From NCBI RefSeq assembly GCF_003443735.1, contig NZ_CP031969.1, forward strand, positions 806,001-870,000: a stretch of DNA of 64,000 bases. Direction: 5' to 3'. A model generated the notes under the pieces. That model was not told where the DNA came from and did no database searches. It saw only the letters and a program-made list of their open reading frames with translations. This DNA comes from Streptomyces sp. CC0208. GTDB lineage: Bacteria > Actinomycetota > Actinomycetes > Streptomycetales > Streptomycetaceae. Below are positions 32,314-40,036 of the stretch, in pieces. Numbering within the stretch: position 1 is the stretch's first letter; every line of letters starts with the position of its first letter. The position numbers and the translations under genes are program-made.

Positions 32314-32817
32314 GTGAGCGAGCTGGACGCACAGAGGGAGATCACGACCGCCAAGGAGGCGGCCGACGACGAGCTGGTCCTGGCGTTCGGCCGGCTGCAG
32401 GGCGCCGCGAACCGGCTGGAGTACATCCTGGGCCGGCGGATCGAGGAGGAGTGCGGGATCAGCCACCTGATGTACGAAGTGCTGCTGATCCTGGGCCGGG
32501 CGGGCGAGCCGGGACTGTCGATGCGGGCGATCGGTCAGGAGCAGGTGCTCAGCACGGGCGGAGCGACGCGGCTGGTGGACCGGATGGAGGCGGCGGGCCT
32601 GGTACGGCGCGTGACGGACCCGGACGACCGGCGCGGACGCCTGGTGCACCTGACGCCCCTGGGCGAGGAGACCGTCGTACGCGCTTCCCGGCTGCACGTG
32701 GAGAACATCAGGCGGTACTTCCTGGAGCCCCTGCCCGCCGCCCACCGGGGACGCTTCGCGGAGGACCTGCGCATCCTCAGTCACGCGGCCCGGGACTCCC
32801 TGCCGCTGCTGCCCTGA
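32314..32817 (+). CDS. MarR-family regulator
   Basis: A 167-residue winged-helix protein. Core motifs are GISHLMYEVLLILGRAGEPG, MRAIGQEQVLSTGGATRLVD, RMEAAGLVRRVTDPDDRRGR and VHLTPLGEETVVRAS. The GTG start at 32314 has GGAGGTGCC directly upstream. It sits just before the DsbA/MBL/NTF2 operon, whose promoter contains an 18-bp palindrome; this regulator is the obvious candidate to bind there. Confidence 0.9.
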   Translation: MSELDAQREITTAKEAADDELVLAFGRLQGAANRLEYILGRRIEEECGISHLMYEVLLILGRAGEPGLSMRAIGQEQVLSTGGATRLVDRMEAAGLVRRVTDPDDRRGRLVHLTPLGEETVVRASRLHVENIRRYFLEPLPAAHRGRFAEDLRILSHAARDSLPLLP

Positions 32818-32862
32818 GCGCGACGCCCTGAGACGCGCGTCACTCACCTGGGCTTCTCCCGG

Positions 32863-32890
32863 TTGAAATATCTGACGCGTCAGATAATGT
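32863..32890 (+). promoter_or_regulatory. Promoter with embedded 18-bp operator
   Basis: TATCTGACGCGTCAGATA (32869-32886) is a perfect 18-bp palindrome. It lies exactly between TTGAAA (32863-32868) and TAATGT (32885-32890), which fit -35 and -10 boxes with a 16-bp spacer. A repressor bound here would block polymerase at the DsbA-MBL-NTF2 operon. Confidence 0.8.
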
Positions 32891-32942
32891 TGCCAGGGTG
32901 AGCGTCCGCACCAGGCGGGCACCACGTCCCCCGAGGTCCTCG

Positions 32943-33554
32943 ATGAAGCTCGTCTACGTCTTCGATGCCTACTGCGGCTGGTCCCACGGCTTCTCGGCCA
33001 CGCTGCGCGAGGTGATCTCCCGGCATCCCGAACTGCCGGTCGAGGTCGTCACCGGCGGACTGTTCAGTGGCAGCCGCCGGGTCCCGATCCGTGAGTTCGG
33101 CTATGTCCAGGGGGCCAACGCCCAGATCGCGGAGCTGACCGGCGCACGGTTCGGCGAGGCCTACGAGCGGCTGATCGCCGACGGCTCGTTCGTCATGGAC
33201 TCCGAGGCCGCCGCCCGAGGCGTGGCCGCGCTGCGCGGGGCCGCTCCCGAGCGCGCGCCGGAACTGGCCGCGGAGCTCCAGACGGCCTTCTACCTCGACG
33301 GCCTGAGCCTGTCCGACCCGGCCACCTACCGGACGCTGGCCGCGGCCGCCGGGCTGGACGCCGAGACGGTGGTCGCCGCGTTCCAGGCACCCCAGGCGCG
33401 GGCGGAGGCCGAGGCGGACTTCCGTCGTGCCGCCGACCTGGGTGTCACCGGTTTCCCCACCCTGCTCGCCGTCGACGGCGAGCAGGCCGTCCCGCTGGCC
33501 CGCGGCCGCGCCACCGCCGACGAGATCGACCGGCGGCTCAGCGGCCTCTCCTGA
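32943..33554 (+). CDS. DsbA-family thioredoxin-fold protein
   Basis: A 203-residue cytoplasmic thioredoxin-fold protein of the DsbA/FrnE group. The active site is YCGWSHGF, a CxxS instead of CxxC, and the cis-Pro segment is VTGFPTLLAVDGEQAV. The helical insert (AELQTAFYLDGLSLSDPATY) is usual. A CxxS site suggests glutathione-transferase-like, isomerase or binding roles rather than oxidation. A GTG at 32898 is also in frame; ATG 32943 with GAGG upstream is preferred, but the choice is uncertain. First gene of a three-gene operon under a palindromic operator. Confidence 0.85.
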   Translation: MKLVYVFDAYCGWSHGFSATLREVISRHPELPVEVVTGGLFSGSRRVPIREFGYVQGANAQIAELTGARFGEAYERLIADGSFVMDSEAAARGVAALRGAAPERAPELAAELQTAFYLDGLSLSDPATYRTLAAAAGLDAETVVAAFQAPQARAEAEADFRRAADLGVTGFPTLLAVDGEQAVPLARGRATADEIDRRLSGLS

Positions 33555-33590
33555 CCCGTCACCCCCTCTCCGAGAGCTAGGACCCCTTCC

Positions 33591-34397
33591 ATGAGCACCC
33601 TCGACTTCAAGATCCTCGACCTCGACTTCCCCGTCGGCAGCAAGAACAAGACGGCCACCCTCGTCACCGGCGAGCAGGAGGCCCTGCTGGTGGACGCAGC
33701 CTTCACCCGCGCCGACGGCCACCGCCTGGTCGCGGAGATTCTCGACTCCGGCAAGACGCTGACCACCGTCTTCGTCAGCCACGCCGATCCCGACTTCTAC
33801 TTCGGCGCCGAGGTCCTGGCCGACGCCTTCCCGGAGGCGAGGTTCGTCGCGACCCCGCTCGTCATCGACCACATCCAGCACTCCTACGAGGGCAAGCTCA
33901 AGGCCTGGGCCGCGCTGGGCGCGAACCTGCCCACCCGCCTGGTCGACCTTCAGCCCCTGACCGGCGACCTCACCCTGGAGGGCCACCGCTTCGAGCTCAA
34001 GGGCGGCCCGGCCGGCCTCCCCGACCGCCACTACCTGTGGCAGGCTGAGTCCCGCGCCCTGCTCGGCGGCGTCCTGCTCTTCCAGCAGGAGCACGTCTGG
34101 GTCGCCGACACACCCACCCCCGGTGACCGCGAGGCGTGGATCGGCCTGCTCGACGAGATGGCGGCCCTCGACCCCCGGCTCGTGGTGCCCGGCCACCGCC
34201 TGCCCGGGGCCCCCGCCGACGCCTCCGCCATCACCGCCACCCGCGACTACCTCCTCGCCTTCGAAGAAGAGCTCGCCAAGGCCGCCGACGGTGCCGCGCT
34301 CACCGAGGCACTCGTCAAGCGGTACCCGGACAACGGCATGCTGATCGCCGCCCAGATCGGCGCGAAGGTCGCCAAGGGCGAGATGAAGTGGGGCTGA
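33591..34397 (+). CDS. MBL-fold protein with altered metal site
   Basis: A 268-residue metallo-beta-lactamase-fold protein. The order of strands and the region TTVFVSHADPDFYFGAEVLA correspond to the HxHxDH motif, but only the first His and the Asp remain (HADPDF). Later positions read LLGGVLLFQQEHVWVADTPT and RLVVPGHRLPGAP, so some metal ligands persist. Activity may differ from classical hydrolases, or it may bind a single metal. The ATG at 33591 has AGCTAGGACCCC upstream, a weak site. It is 36 bp after the DsbA-like gene and about 2 bp before the NTF2-like gene, so all three are co-transcribed. Confidence 0.85.
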   Translation: MSTLDFKILDLDFPVGSKNKTATLVTGEQEALLVDAAFTRADGHRLVAEILDSGKTLTTVFVSHADPDFYFGAEVLADAFPEARFVATPLVIDHIQHSYEGKLKAWAALGANLPTRLVDLQPLTGDLTLEGHRFELKGGPAGLPDRHYLWQAESRALLGGVLLFQQEHVWVADTPTPGDREAWIGLLDEMAALDPRLVVPGHRLPGAPADASAITATRDYLLAFEEELAKAADGAALTEALVKRYPDNGMLIAAQIGAKVAKGEMKWG

Positions 34398-34399
34398 CC

Positions 34400-34810
34400 A
34401 TGAGCGAGTTCGCCACCTCCACCGCCCCCGCCGACGTCGTACGCCGCCAGTACCTGGCCTCCGCCGCCGGGGATCTCAAGGCCCTGCGCGCCACCCTCGC
34501 ACCCGACGTGGAGTGGACCGAGATGGCAGGTTTCCCCCTGGCCGGCACCTATCGCACCCCCGACGGGGTCACATCGCAGGTGATGGAGCGGCTCGGCAAG
34601 GACTGGGACGGGTGGACCGCCCACGACGACACCTACGTCGTCGACGGCGAGAACGTCGTCGTCCTCGCTCGCTACACGGCGGCCCACAGGGCCACGGGCA
34701 AGCCGATCGACGTCCGCGTCGCGCACCATTTCGTCGTGCGGGGTGGGCTCATCGTCCGTTTCGAGCAGTTCGTCGACACGGCACTCGTCCGTGATGCCAT
34801 GACGGCCTGA
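34400..34810 (+). CDS. NTF2-like / SnoaL-type protein
   Basis: A 136-residue protein with the cone-shaped NTF2-like fold: VRRQYLASAAGDLKALRATL, APDVEWTEMAGFPLAGTY, VVVLARYTAAHRATGKPIDV, VAHHFVVRGGLIVRFEQFVD. Such proteins are small isomerases, cyclases or ligand binders (SnoaL, ketosteroid isomerase). It starts 3 bases after the MBL gene's stop and is the last gene of the operon. The function within the operon is unknown; together with the thiol and MBL proteins it may process an electrophilic compound. Confidence 0.85.
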   Translation: MSEFATSTAPADVVRRQYLASAAGDLKALRATLAPDVEWTEMAGFPLAGTYRTPDGVTSQVMERLGKDWDGWTAHDDTYVVDGENVVVLARYTAAHRATGKPIDVRVAHHFVVRGGLIVRFEQFVDTALVRDAMTA

Positions 34811-34927
34811 GACCGCGGCGGCGGCAGCGTGGCGTGAGGAGGCCGCGCGTCGCCGCCGGAGGGCGGGTCCCACCACGGTTCCGGAGATGCCGGGCCGCCG
34901 GTCCGCCCTGCTGGCAGGATGGGAGGC

Positions 34928-35284
34928 ATGGAACGTGTACTGGGAATCGGCGGGTACTTCCTCAGGGCCGCGGACCCCGTGGCCCTGAGCGCGTGGTACC
35001 GCGACCAGCTGGGTCTGGAGGCCGACGAGAACGGCCTGTGGGGGCAGGAAGCCGGGCCCACGGTGTTCGCGACGTTCGAGTCCGCGACCGACTACTTCGG
35101 GTCCCGGGCCCAGCAGACCATGCTCAACTTCCGGGTCCGCGATCTGGAGGCGATGCTCGCGCAGTTGCGGGCCGGCGGAGCGGACGTGGCCGAGGAGACA
35201 CAGGACATGGAGGGTGTCGGTCGATTCGGCTGGGTCACCGATCCGGAGGGCAATCGCATCGAGTTGTGGCAGCCCGCCGACTGA
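34928..35284 (+). CDS. VOC-family (glyoxalase-like) protein
   Basis: A 118-residue vicinal-oxygen-chelate protein. It carries the two beta-alpha-beta-beta-beta modules with YFLRAADPVALSAWYRDQLG near the start and WVTDPEGNRIELWQPAD at the end, the latter holding the metal-ligand Glu. Members include glyoxalases, fosfomycin-type resistance proteins and dioxygenases; none can be specified here. ATG 34919 (three codons earlier) is an alternative start. Two hairpins follow the stop. Confidence 0.85.
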   Translation: MERVLGIGGYFLRAADPVALSAWYRDQLGLEADENGLWGQEAGPTVFATFESATDYFGSRAQQTMLNFRVRDLEAMLAQLRAGGADVAEETQDMEGVGRFGWVTDPEGNRIELWQPAD

Positions 35285-35347
35285 CCGGCCGACGCCCCGC
35301 CACTCCGGGGGCGGGCCGGACGAGGCGCCGGCTCTGCTCTGAGCCGG
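35285..35347. terminator. Tandem bidirectional hairpins
   Basis: CCGGCC...GGCCGG with inner GCCCC...GGGGC (35285-35319) and a perfect 7-bp stem CCGGCTC-TGCTCT-GAGCCGG (35328-35347). They lie between the convergent VOC and TPR genes. Confidence 0.6.
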
Positions 35348-35459
35348 TGTGCCGGATCCGGAAGCGGCCGGGCTCCGCCCGGTCCCACTGCCAGACGCTC
35401 GAGAACCGCCGACGAGCCTCGATGAATCCCGGTGTCGCGTACGTACGGCCCCGCGCCGC

Positions 35460-35891
35460 TCACTCGTCGTCCGGGAAATCCCCCGCGAACGCCCCGGCCA
35501 TCCGCAGCCAGGGCTCCGCCTCCTCGGGACGGCCCAGTCGTTGCAGGGTGCGGCCCAGCATCAGGTGGGCGTAGTGCTCCACCGGATCGCGCTCGACGAT
35601 CACCCGCAACTGGTCCTCCGCACGGCGCAGTTGTGCGGAGTGGTAGTAGGCGCGGGCCAACAGCAGCCGGGGTCCGGTCTGTTCCGGGGCCTCCTCGACG
35701 ACGTCGGCGAGGAGCTTCGCGGCACCGCTGTAGTCCCGCGCCTCGAACAGCAACCCGGCCCGTTCCCAGCGCTCGACGGTGGTCTCCTCGTGCGGCACGC
35801 CGACGCCGTTGTCGAAGAGGTGCAGCGCGCTCGCCCAGCGGTCGGGCGCCACCCCGCCGGTCGCCGGGTACGCGTTGAACTGGTCGGTCAT
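35460..35891 (-). CDS. Tetratricopeptide-repeat protein
   Basis: A 143-residue helical protein with at least three TPR units: VERWERAGLLFEARDYSGAA, GPRLLLARAYYHSAQLRRAE, and EHYAHLMLGRTLQRLGRPEE. TPR proteins are scaffolds for partners. It resembles the short actinobacterial TPR proteins with no known job. The ATG at 35891 follows GGAGGAATC. It is 64 bp downstream of the LLM gene on the same strand and may be in its transcript. Confidence 0.85.
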   Translation of the reverse strand: MTDQFNAYPATGGVAPDRWASALHLFDNGVGVPHEETTVERWERAGLLFEARDYSGAAKLLADVVEEAPEQTGPRLLLARAYYHSAQLRRAEDQLRVIVERDPVEHYAHLMLGRTLQRLGRPEEAEPWLRMAGAFAGDFPDDE

Positions 35892-35955
35892 GATTCCTCC
35901 GTCTCCCGGACGCGTCCTCACGCGGGCCGGAGTGCGGTCAGTGGCTGTCGAATGG

Positions 35956-37062
35956 TCAGACCGCCGGTTCGGCGGTCGCGGCCCGCTCCGCCTCGCGGGC
36001 GGCGAGCAGGGAGGCGTGGGTGGGGGCGTCGGGCACGTCGGCCGGCCGGTTCCTGGCGAACTCCTCGCGCAGCACCGGAACCACCTCCTCGCCCAGCAGG
36101 TCGATCTGCTCCAGCGCGGTCTTCAGCGGGATGCCACCGCCGTCCACCACGAACAGCTGACGCTGGTAGTCACCGGCGTACGCACGGAAGGACAGGGTCT
36201 TCTCGATGACCTGGTCCGGTGTGCCGACGGTGAGCGGGGTCTGTCGCATGTACTCCTCCATCGAGAGCCCGCCTCCCATCACCGGTGAGTGGTCGAAGAC
36301 CGGGCGGAACTCCCTGACGGCGTCCTGGGAGTTGTGGCGCATGTAGACCTGGCCGCCGAGGCCGACGACGGCCTGCTCGGGCGTGCCGTGGCCGTAGTGC
36401 GCGTACCGCTCCCGGTACAGGTCGATCAGCTTCCCGGTGTGCTCCTTGGGCCAGAAGATGTTGTTGTGGAAGAACCCGTCACCGTAGTAGGCGGCCTGCT
36501 CGGCGATCTCCGGGGAGCGGATGGAGCCGTGCCAGACGAAGGGCGGTACGCCGTCCAGCGGCCGGGGCGTCGAGGTGAAGCCCTGGAGCGGCGTACGGAA
36601 CTTGCCCTCCCAGTTCACGACGTCCTCGCGCCACAGCCGGCGCAGCAGGGCGTAGTTCTCGACGGCCAGACTGATGCCGTCCCGGATGTCCTTGCCGAAC
36701 CACGGATACACCGGGCCGGTGTTGCCGCGGCCCATCATCAGGTCGACGCGCCCGTCGGCCAGGTGCTGGAGCATCGCGTAGTCCTCGGCGATCTTCACCG
36801 GGTCGTTCGTGGTGATCAGCGTGGTGGACGTCGAGAGGATGATGCGCTCGGTGCGTGCGGCGATGTACCCGAGCAGGGTGGTCGGCGACGAGGGCACGAA
36901 CGGCCGGTTGTGGTGTTCACCGGTCGCGAAGACGTCGAGTCCGACCTCCTCGGCCTTCTGCGCGATCGCGGTCATCGCCTTGATCCGCTCGCGCTCGGTC
37001 GGGGTGCGACCCGTGTTCGGGTCCGTGGTCACATCCCCGACGGTGAAGATGCCGAACTGCAT
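35956..37062 (-). CDS. LLM-class flavin-dependent oxidoreductase (LuxA-like)
   Basis: A 368-residue luciferase-like monooxygenase. Motifs are LDVFATGEHHNRPFVPSSPT, LADGRVDLMMGRGNTGPVYP, SLAVENYALLRRLWREDVVN, and PPFVWHGSIRSPEIAEQAAY. The EHHN motif and overall length match the FMN-dependent alkanal-type subgroup. The ATG at 37062 follows GAGGGCG; an ATG 11 codons earlier is rejected for lack of homology. The promoter region contains GTTGAT-AC-ATCAAC (37083-37096), and a MarR gene lies 490 bp upstream on the same strand. Substrate unknown. Confidence 0.9.
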   Translation of the reverse strand: MQFGIFTVGDVTTDPNTGRTPTERERIKAMTAIAQKAEEVGLDVFATGEHHNRPFVPSSPTTLLGYIAARTERIILSTSTTLITTNDPVKIAEDYAMLQHLADGRVDLMMGRGNTGPVYPWFGKDIRDGISLAVENYALLRRLWREDVVNWEGKFRTPLQGFTSTPRPLDGVPPFVWHGSIRSPEIAEQAAYYGDGFFHNNIFWPKEHTGKLIDLYRERYAHYGHGTPEQAVVGLGGQVYMRHNSQDAVREFRPVFDHSPVMGGGLSMEEYMRQTPLTVGTPDQVIEKTLSFRAYAGDYQRQLFVVDGGGIPLKTALEQIDLLGEEVVPVLREEFARNRPADVPDAPTHASLLAAREAERAATAEPAV

Positions 37063-37082
37063 CGCCCTCAGCCCCTCTGTCG

Positions 37083-37096
37083 GTTGATACATCAAC
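37083..37096. promoter_or_regulatory. Inverted repeat before the LLM gene
   Basis: GTTGAT-AC-ATCAAC. Read on the gene's strand it contains TAGTTGAT, and the same TAGTTGA half-site occurs just upstream of the MarR gene (38036-38042). This suggests that MarR controls itself and the LLM gene. Confidence 0.5.
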
Positions 37097-37126
37097 TATG
37101 CCCCTCCAACACGCCCCCTCCCCTGG

Positions 37127-37528
37127 CTATTCCGCTCCTGAGATCCGCGCGGTGGGCTCCCACGTCGAGGACGGTGGCGTGGCTGCGGTGGCGTCGAGGA
37201 GCTCGGCGGAATTCGGCAGAGATCCAGGCGGGCGGGGAAGTCGGCGGGCTCCAGGGCCTTCACTCGGGGACGCCGTACCGCTTGCGCCGGGGCCGCGGGC
37301 CACGGGAGCCGAAACGTTCCGCGGCCTCGGCGAGACCGGCTTGTTGGCCTGGCGGATCACCGGCAGCACCGAGGCGACGACCGCGAGCAGCGCCACCAGG
37401 CCGACGATCAGGACCGTACGGCCGCCCGCGCACCCCGGGAAGCCCGGCCGAAGACCCCACCGCGCTGGGCGGAGCCGCTGGACCGGCGCCCTCATCGCCT
37501 GGGCGGTGGCCGGCACCGGCACGCTCAT
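37127..37528 (-). pseudogene. Membrane-protein remnant after MarR
   Basis: A 133-codon open frame starts 24 bp after the MarR stop with GGGGGA upstream. It has one strong hydrophobic segment (TVLIVGLVALLAVVASVLPV, about residues 38-58) followed by a disordered Pro/Ser tail. In the next frame the coding-like ending AEAAERFGSRGPRPRRKRYG stops at 37260, which suggests a frameshift. It may be what remains of an efflux protein once co-transcribed with MarR. No family is recognised, and it could instead be a real small membrane protein. Confidence 0.35.
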
Positions 37529-37552
37529 CCCGGACTTCGTCCCCCGGTGGAG

Positions 37553-38020
37553 TCAGCCCGTGTCCTCGTCCAGCTTGGCGATGATCCGCTCGGAGACCTC
37601 GGCCAGGACCCGCAGCTCGGCCGGTGTGACGTGGTCCACGAACAGTTCGCGCACCGCCTCGACATGACGTGGGGCCGCCGCCTCGATCGCCGCCCGGCCG
37701 GCGTCCGTGATGACGACGAAGGCACCGCGCGCGTCCTCGGCGCACTCCTCCCGGGCCACCAGGCCCCGACCCGCCATCCGCGCGATGTGGTGGGACATCC
37801 GGCTCTTCTCCCACTCCAGCGCCCGGGCCAGATCCTGGTACCGCTGCCGCCCCTCCGGGGTGTCCGTCAGATGGACCAGCACCGCGAAGTCCGCAGGCGA
37901 CACCTTGGACTCGGACTGCAGCCTGCGTCCGAGACGGCCGCCGAGCCGCTCATGCAACCGGACGAAGCCCCGCCAGGCGCGCTGCTCCTCCGGCGTCAGC
38001 CATCGCACCGTCTCTCCCAT
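37553..38020 (-). CDS. MarR-family regulator
   Basis: A 155-residue winged-helix protein: RAWRGFVRLHERLGGRLGRR, SPADFAVLVHLTDTPEGRQR, DLARALEWEKSRMSHHIARM and GRGLVAREECAEDARGAFVV. The WEKSRMSHH recognition helix is typical of one large Streptomyces MarR group. The start is the ATG at 38020. Upstream are AAAAAAGTGTAGACGTAGTT and a TTGACA-like box. Likely targets are itself, the following remnant and the LLM gene. Confidence 0.9.
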   Translation of the reverse strand: MGETVRWLTPEEQRAWRGFVRLHERLGGRLGRRLQSESKVSPADFAVLVHLTDTPEGRQRYQDLARALEWEKSRMSHHIARMAGRGLVAREECAEDARGAFVVITDAGRAAIEAAAPRHVEAVRELFVDHVTPAELRVLAEVSERIIAKLDEDTG

Positions 38021-38084
38021 GAAAAAAGTGTAGACGTAGTTGACAGGTCACCGAACAGTGCGGTGCGGGCCGCGGCCCCGTCGG

Positions 38085-39518
38085 CTACTCCCCGGCTCCC
38101 GGCGTCGGGATGCTGCCCGTCGTCGCCAGTTCCCGGTACCACAGGGCGCTGTCCTTCAGGGTGCGGCGCTGGGTCTCGTAGTCGACGTGGACGATGCCGA
38201 AGCGCTTCGAATAGCCGTAGCCCCACTCGAAGTTGTCCATCAGCGACCACACGAAGTACCCACGCAGATCGACGCCCGCGGTGAGCGACCGGTGGGCGGC
38301 GACGAAGTGCCGGTGGAGGTAGTCGACGCGCTCCGGGTCGTGCACGGCGTGACTGCCGTCGGAGCGGGTGACGACGTGGTCCTCGAAGGCCGCTCCGTTC
38401 TCGGTGATGACCAACGGCTGGTCCGGGAACCGGGCGTGCAGGTCCAGGAGGAGCTCTTCGAGTCCGTCGGGGTCGATGTTCCAGCCCATGGCGGTGTGCG
38501 GGCCCTCCTGCGCGACGAACTCGACCTGGGGTGAGCCGGGCCAGGGCGAGCCGCCCATGTCCTTGTGCCCGTCGTTGTTCTGACGCGCCGTCGTGCCGTC
38601 CCACAGCCGGACCGTGGTGGTGGCGTAGTAGTTGACGCCGAGCAGGTCCAGGGGCTGGTGGATCAGCGCGAGGTCGCCGTCCTCGACGAACGACCAGTCC
38701 GTGACGGACGCGGTGTCCGCCAGGAGGTCCTGCGGGTACTGGCCGCGCAACAGAGGTTCGGTGAAGGCGCGGTTGGCCAGCGCGTCGATCCGGCGTACGG
38801 CCTCCTCGGCACCGTCCCCCTCACCGCGCAGCACGTGGAAGTTGAGGGTGACCGAGTACTGCGGATCGTTGGTGGTGACCTCCCGCAGCTGCTGGACCGC
38901 CAGCCCGTGGGCGAGGTTGAGGTGGTGGACCGCGGCCAGGGCCGCGGCACCGTCGCTGCGGCCGGGGGCGTGGGCTCCGGCGCCGTAGCCGAGGTAGGCG
39001 GAGCACCACGGCTCGTTCAGCGTGGTCCAGATCGCGACACGGTCACCGAGGGCTTCGCCGACGACACGGGCGTAGTCGGCGAAGGCGAAGGCGGTCGCGC
39101 GGTTCGTCCAGCCGCCCTCGTCCTCGAGGGCCTGCGGAAGGTCCCAGTGGTACAGGGTCGCGACGGGGACGATGTCCCTCTGCAGCAGGCCGTCGACCAG
39201 GCGGCTGTAGAAGTCCAGGCCCTTGGGGTTGGCCGGGCCCCGGCCGGTGGGCTGGATGCGCGGCCAGGCTATGGAGAACCGGTAGGCCTTCAGGCCCAGG
39301 GACGCCATGAGGTCGAGGTCCTCGTCGAGGCGGTGGTAGTGGTCGGCGGCCACGTCACCGGTGTCGCCGTTCCACGTCTTGCCCGGCGTGTGGGAGTAGG
39401 TGTCCCAGATGGAGGGGCCGCGTCCGTCCTCGTCGGCGGCGCCCTCGATCTGGTAGGCGGCGGTCGCGGAGCCGAGGAGGAAGTGCGCGGGGAAGGACAG
39501 GGGCTGGGCTGTCGACAT
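38085..39518 (-). CDS. GH1 family beta-glucosidase
   Basis: A 477-residue retaining glycosidase of family GH1. The acid/base Glu lies in [20 protein letters not shown] and the nucleophile Glu in [14 protein letters not shown]. The opening [20 protein letters not shown] and the ending [20 protein letters not shown] are family hallmarks. There is no signal peptide, so it splits imported beta-glucosides such as cellobiose in the cytoplasm. The start follows GGAAAGCG. Its upstream region holds a perfect LacI-type operator and a LacI regulator is encoded nearby. No sugar ABC transporter is adjacent, which is unusual for such loci. Confidence 0.95.
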   Translation of the reverse strand: MSTAQPLSFPAHFLLGSATAAYQIEGAADEDGRGPSIWDTYSHTPGKTWNGDTGDVAADHYHRLDEDLDLMASLGLKAYRFSIAWPRIQPTGRGPANPKGLDFYSRLVDGLLQRDIVPVATLYHWDLPQALEDEGGWTNRATAFAFADYARVVGEALGDRVAIWTTLNEPWCSAYLGYGAGAHAPGRSDGAAALAAVHHLNLAHGLAVQQLREVTTNDPQYSVTLNFHVLRGEGDGAEEAVRRIDALANRAFTEPLLRGQYPQDLLADTASVTDWSFVEDGDLALIHQPLDLLGVNYYATTTVRLWDGTTARQNNDGHKDMGGSPWPGSPQVEFVAQEGPHTAMGWNIDPDGLEELLLDLHARFPDQPLVITENGAAFEDHVVTRSDGSHAVHDPERVDYLHRHFVAAHRSLTAGVDLRGYFVWSLMDNFEWGYGYSKRFGIVHVDYETQRRTLKDSALWYRELATTGSIPTPGAGE

Positions 39519-39576
39519 GCGGGTCGCTTTCCGGTGATGGCCAAAGGGTGGGGACGGAGTCCTGGAACCACGGTGA

Positions 39577-39600
39577 TGTTAACGTTAACAAGCTGTCAAG
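39577..39600 (-). promoter_or_regulatory. LacI-type operator and -35 box of the beta-glucosidase gene
   Basis: TGTTAACGTTAACA (39577-39590) is a perfect 14-bp palindrome with the central CG typical of LacI-family operators. On the gene's strand a consensus TTGACA (39595-39600) lies just upstream of it, so the operator fills the promoter spacer. The LacI protein encoded at 40037-41053 is the likely ligand-dependent repressor. Confidence 0.8.
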
Positions 39601-39963
39601 GCCCTCGCCCCGACCAAACCCGCTCCCGCCCCCGTCCGCCCCCGTCCGCCTCGGGGTGCCGGCGTCGGCGATGTCGAGGCCGGGGCGGGCGAGGCCAAGA
39701 GGGACAGCTCCCGCGGGGTGAGCGGCGGGGCGTCCGTGATCGCCGCGTTGCGTTCGACGTTCGTCAGGGACCTCATGCCCACGATGGCCGTGGAGACCGT
39801 CTGCCCCGCGAGGGCGAACCGCAGGGCGGCGGACGGGAGTTCGTCGGCACCGATGCCCAGGTCGGCGAGGATCGCGTCGACCCGCTGCTCGACCCGCTGC
39901 TCAGGCGCCGTAGCCGATCTCCGACACGGTCAGTCCGGGGGTGCCGAGCTCGCGATCACGCAT
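39585..39963 (-). pseudogene. Aldo/keto reductase with large internal deletion
   Basis: A normal gene start is present: GGAGAACG, ATG at 39963 and the aldo/keto reductase N-terminus RELGTPGLTVSEIGYGA. After 20 codons a TGA follows at 39901, and in another frame the C-terminal part of the same family continues (ILADLGIGADELPSAALRFA, TVSTAIVGMRSLTNVERNAA). About 200 central residues, including the barrel's catalytic Lys and His, are missing. The gene lies 74 bp downstream of the LacI gene and would have been its partner before the GH1 gene. Confidence 0.8.
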
Positions 39964-40036
39964 GTGCTGTTCGTTCTCCCTGGGGGAGGCCCCTTGCTGT
40001 GTGCTGGGCGGCGGAACTTCGGAGCGTTGCCGCGGT

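Noticed and set aside
28853..32332. Very long minus-strand open frame upstream of the NAD(P)-binding gene (over 1,100 codons)
   Set aside because: It is antisense to the sensor kinase, aldo/keto reductase and MarR genes, which have clear domains. High GC makes such shadow frames common.
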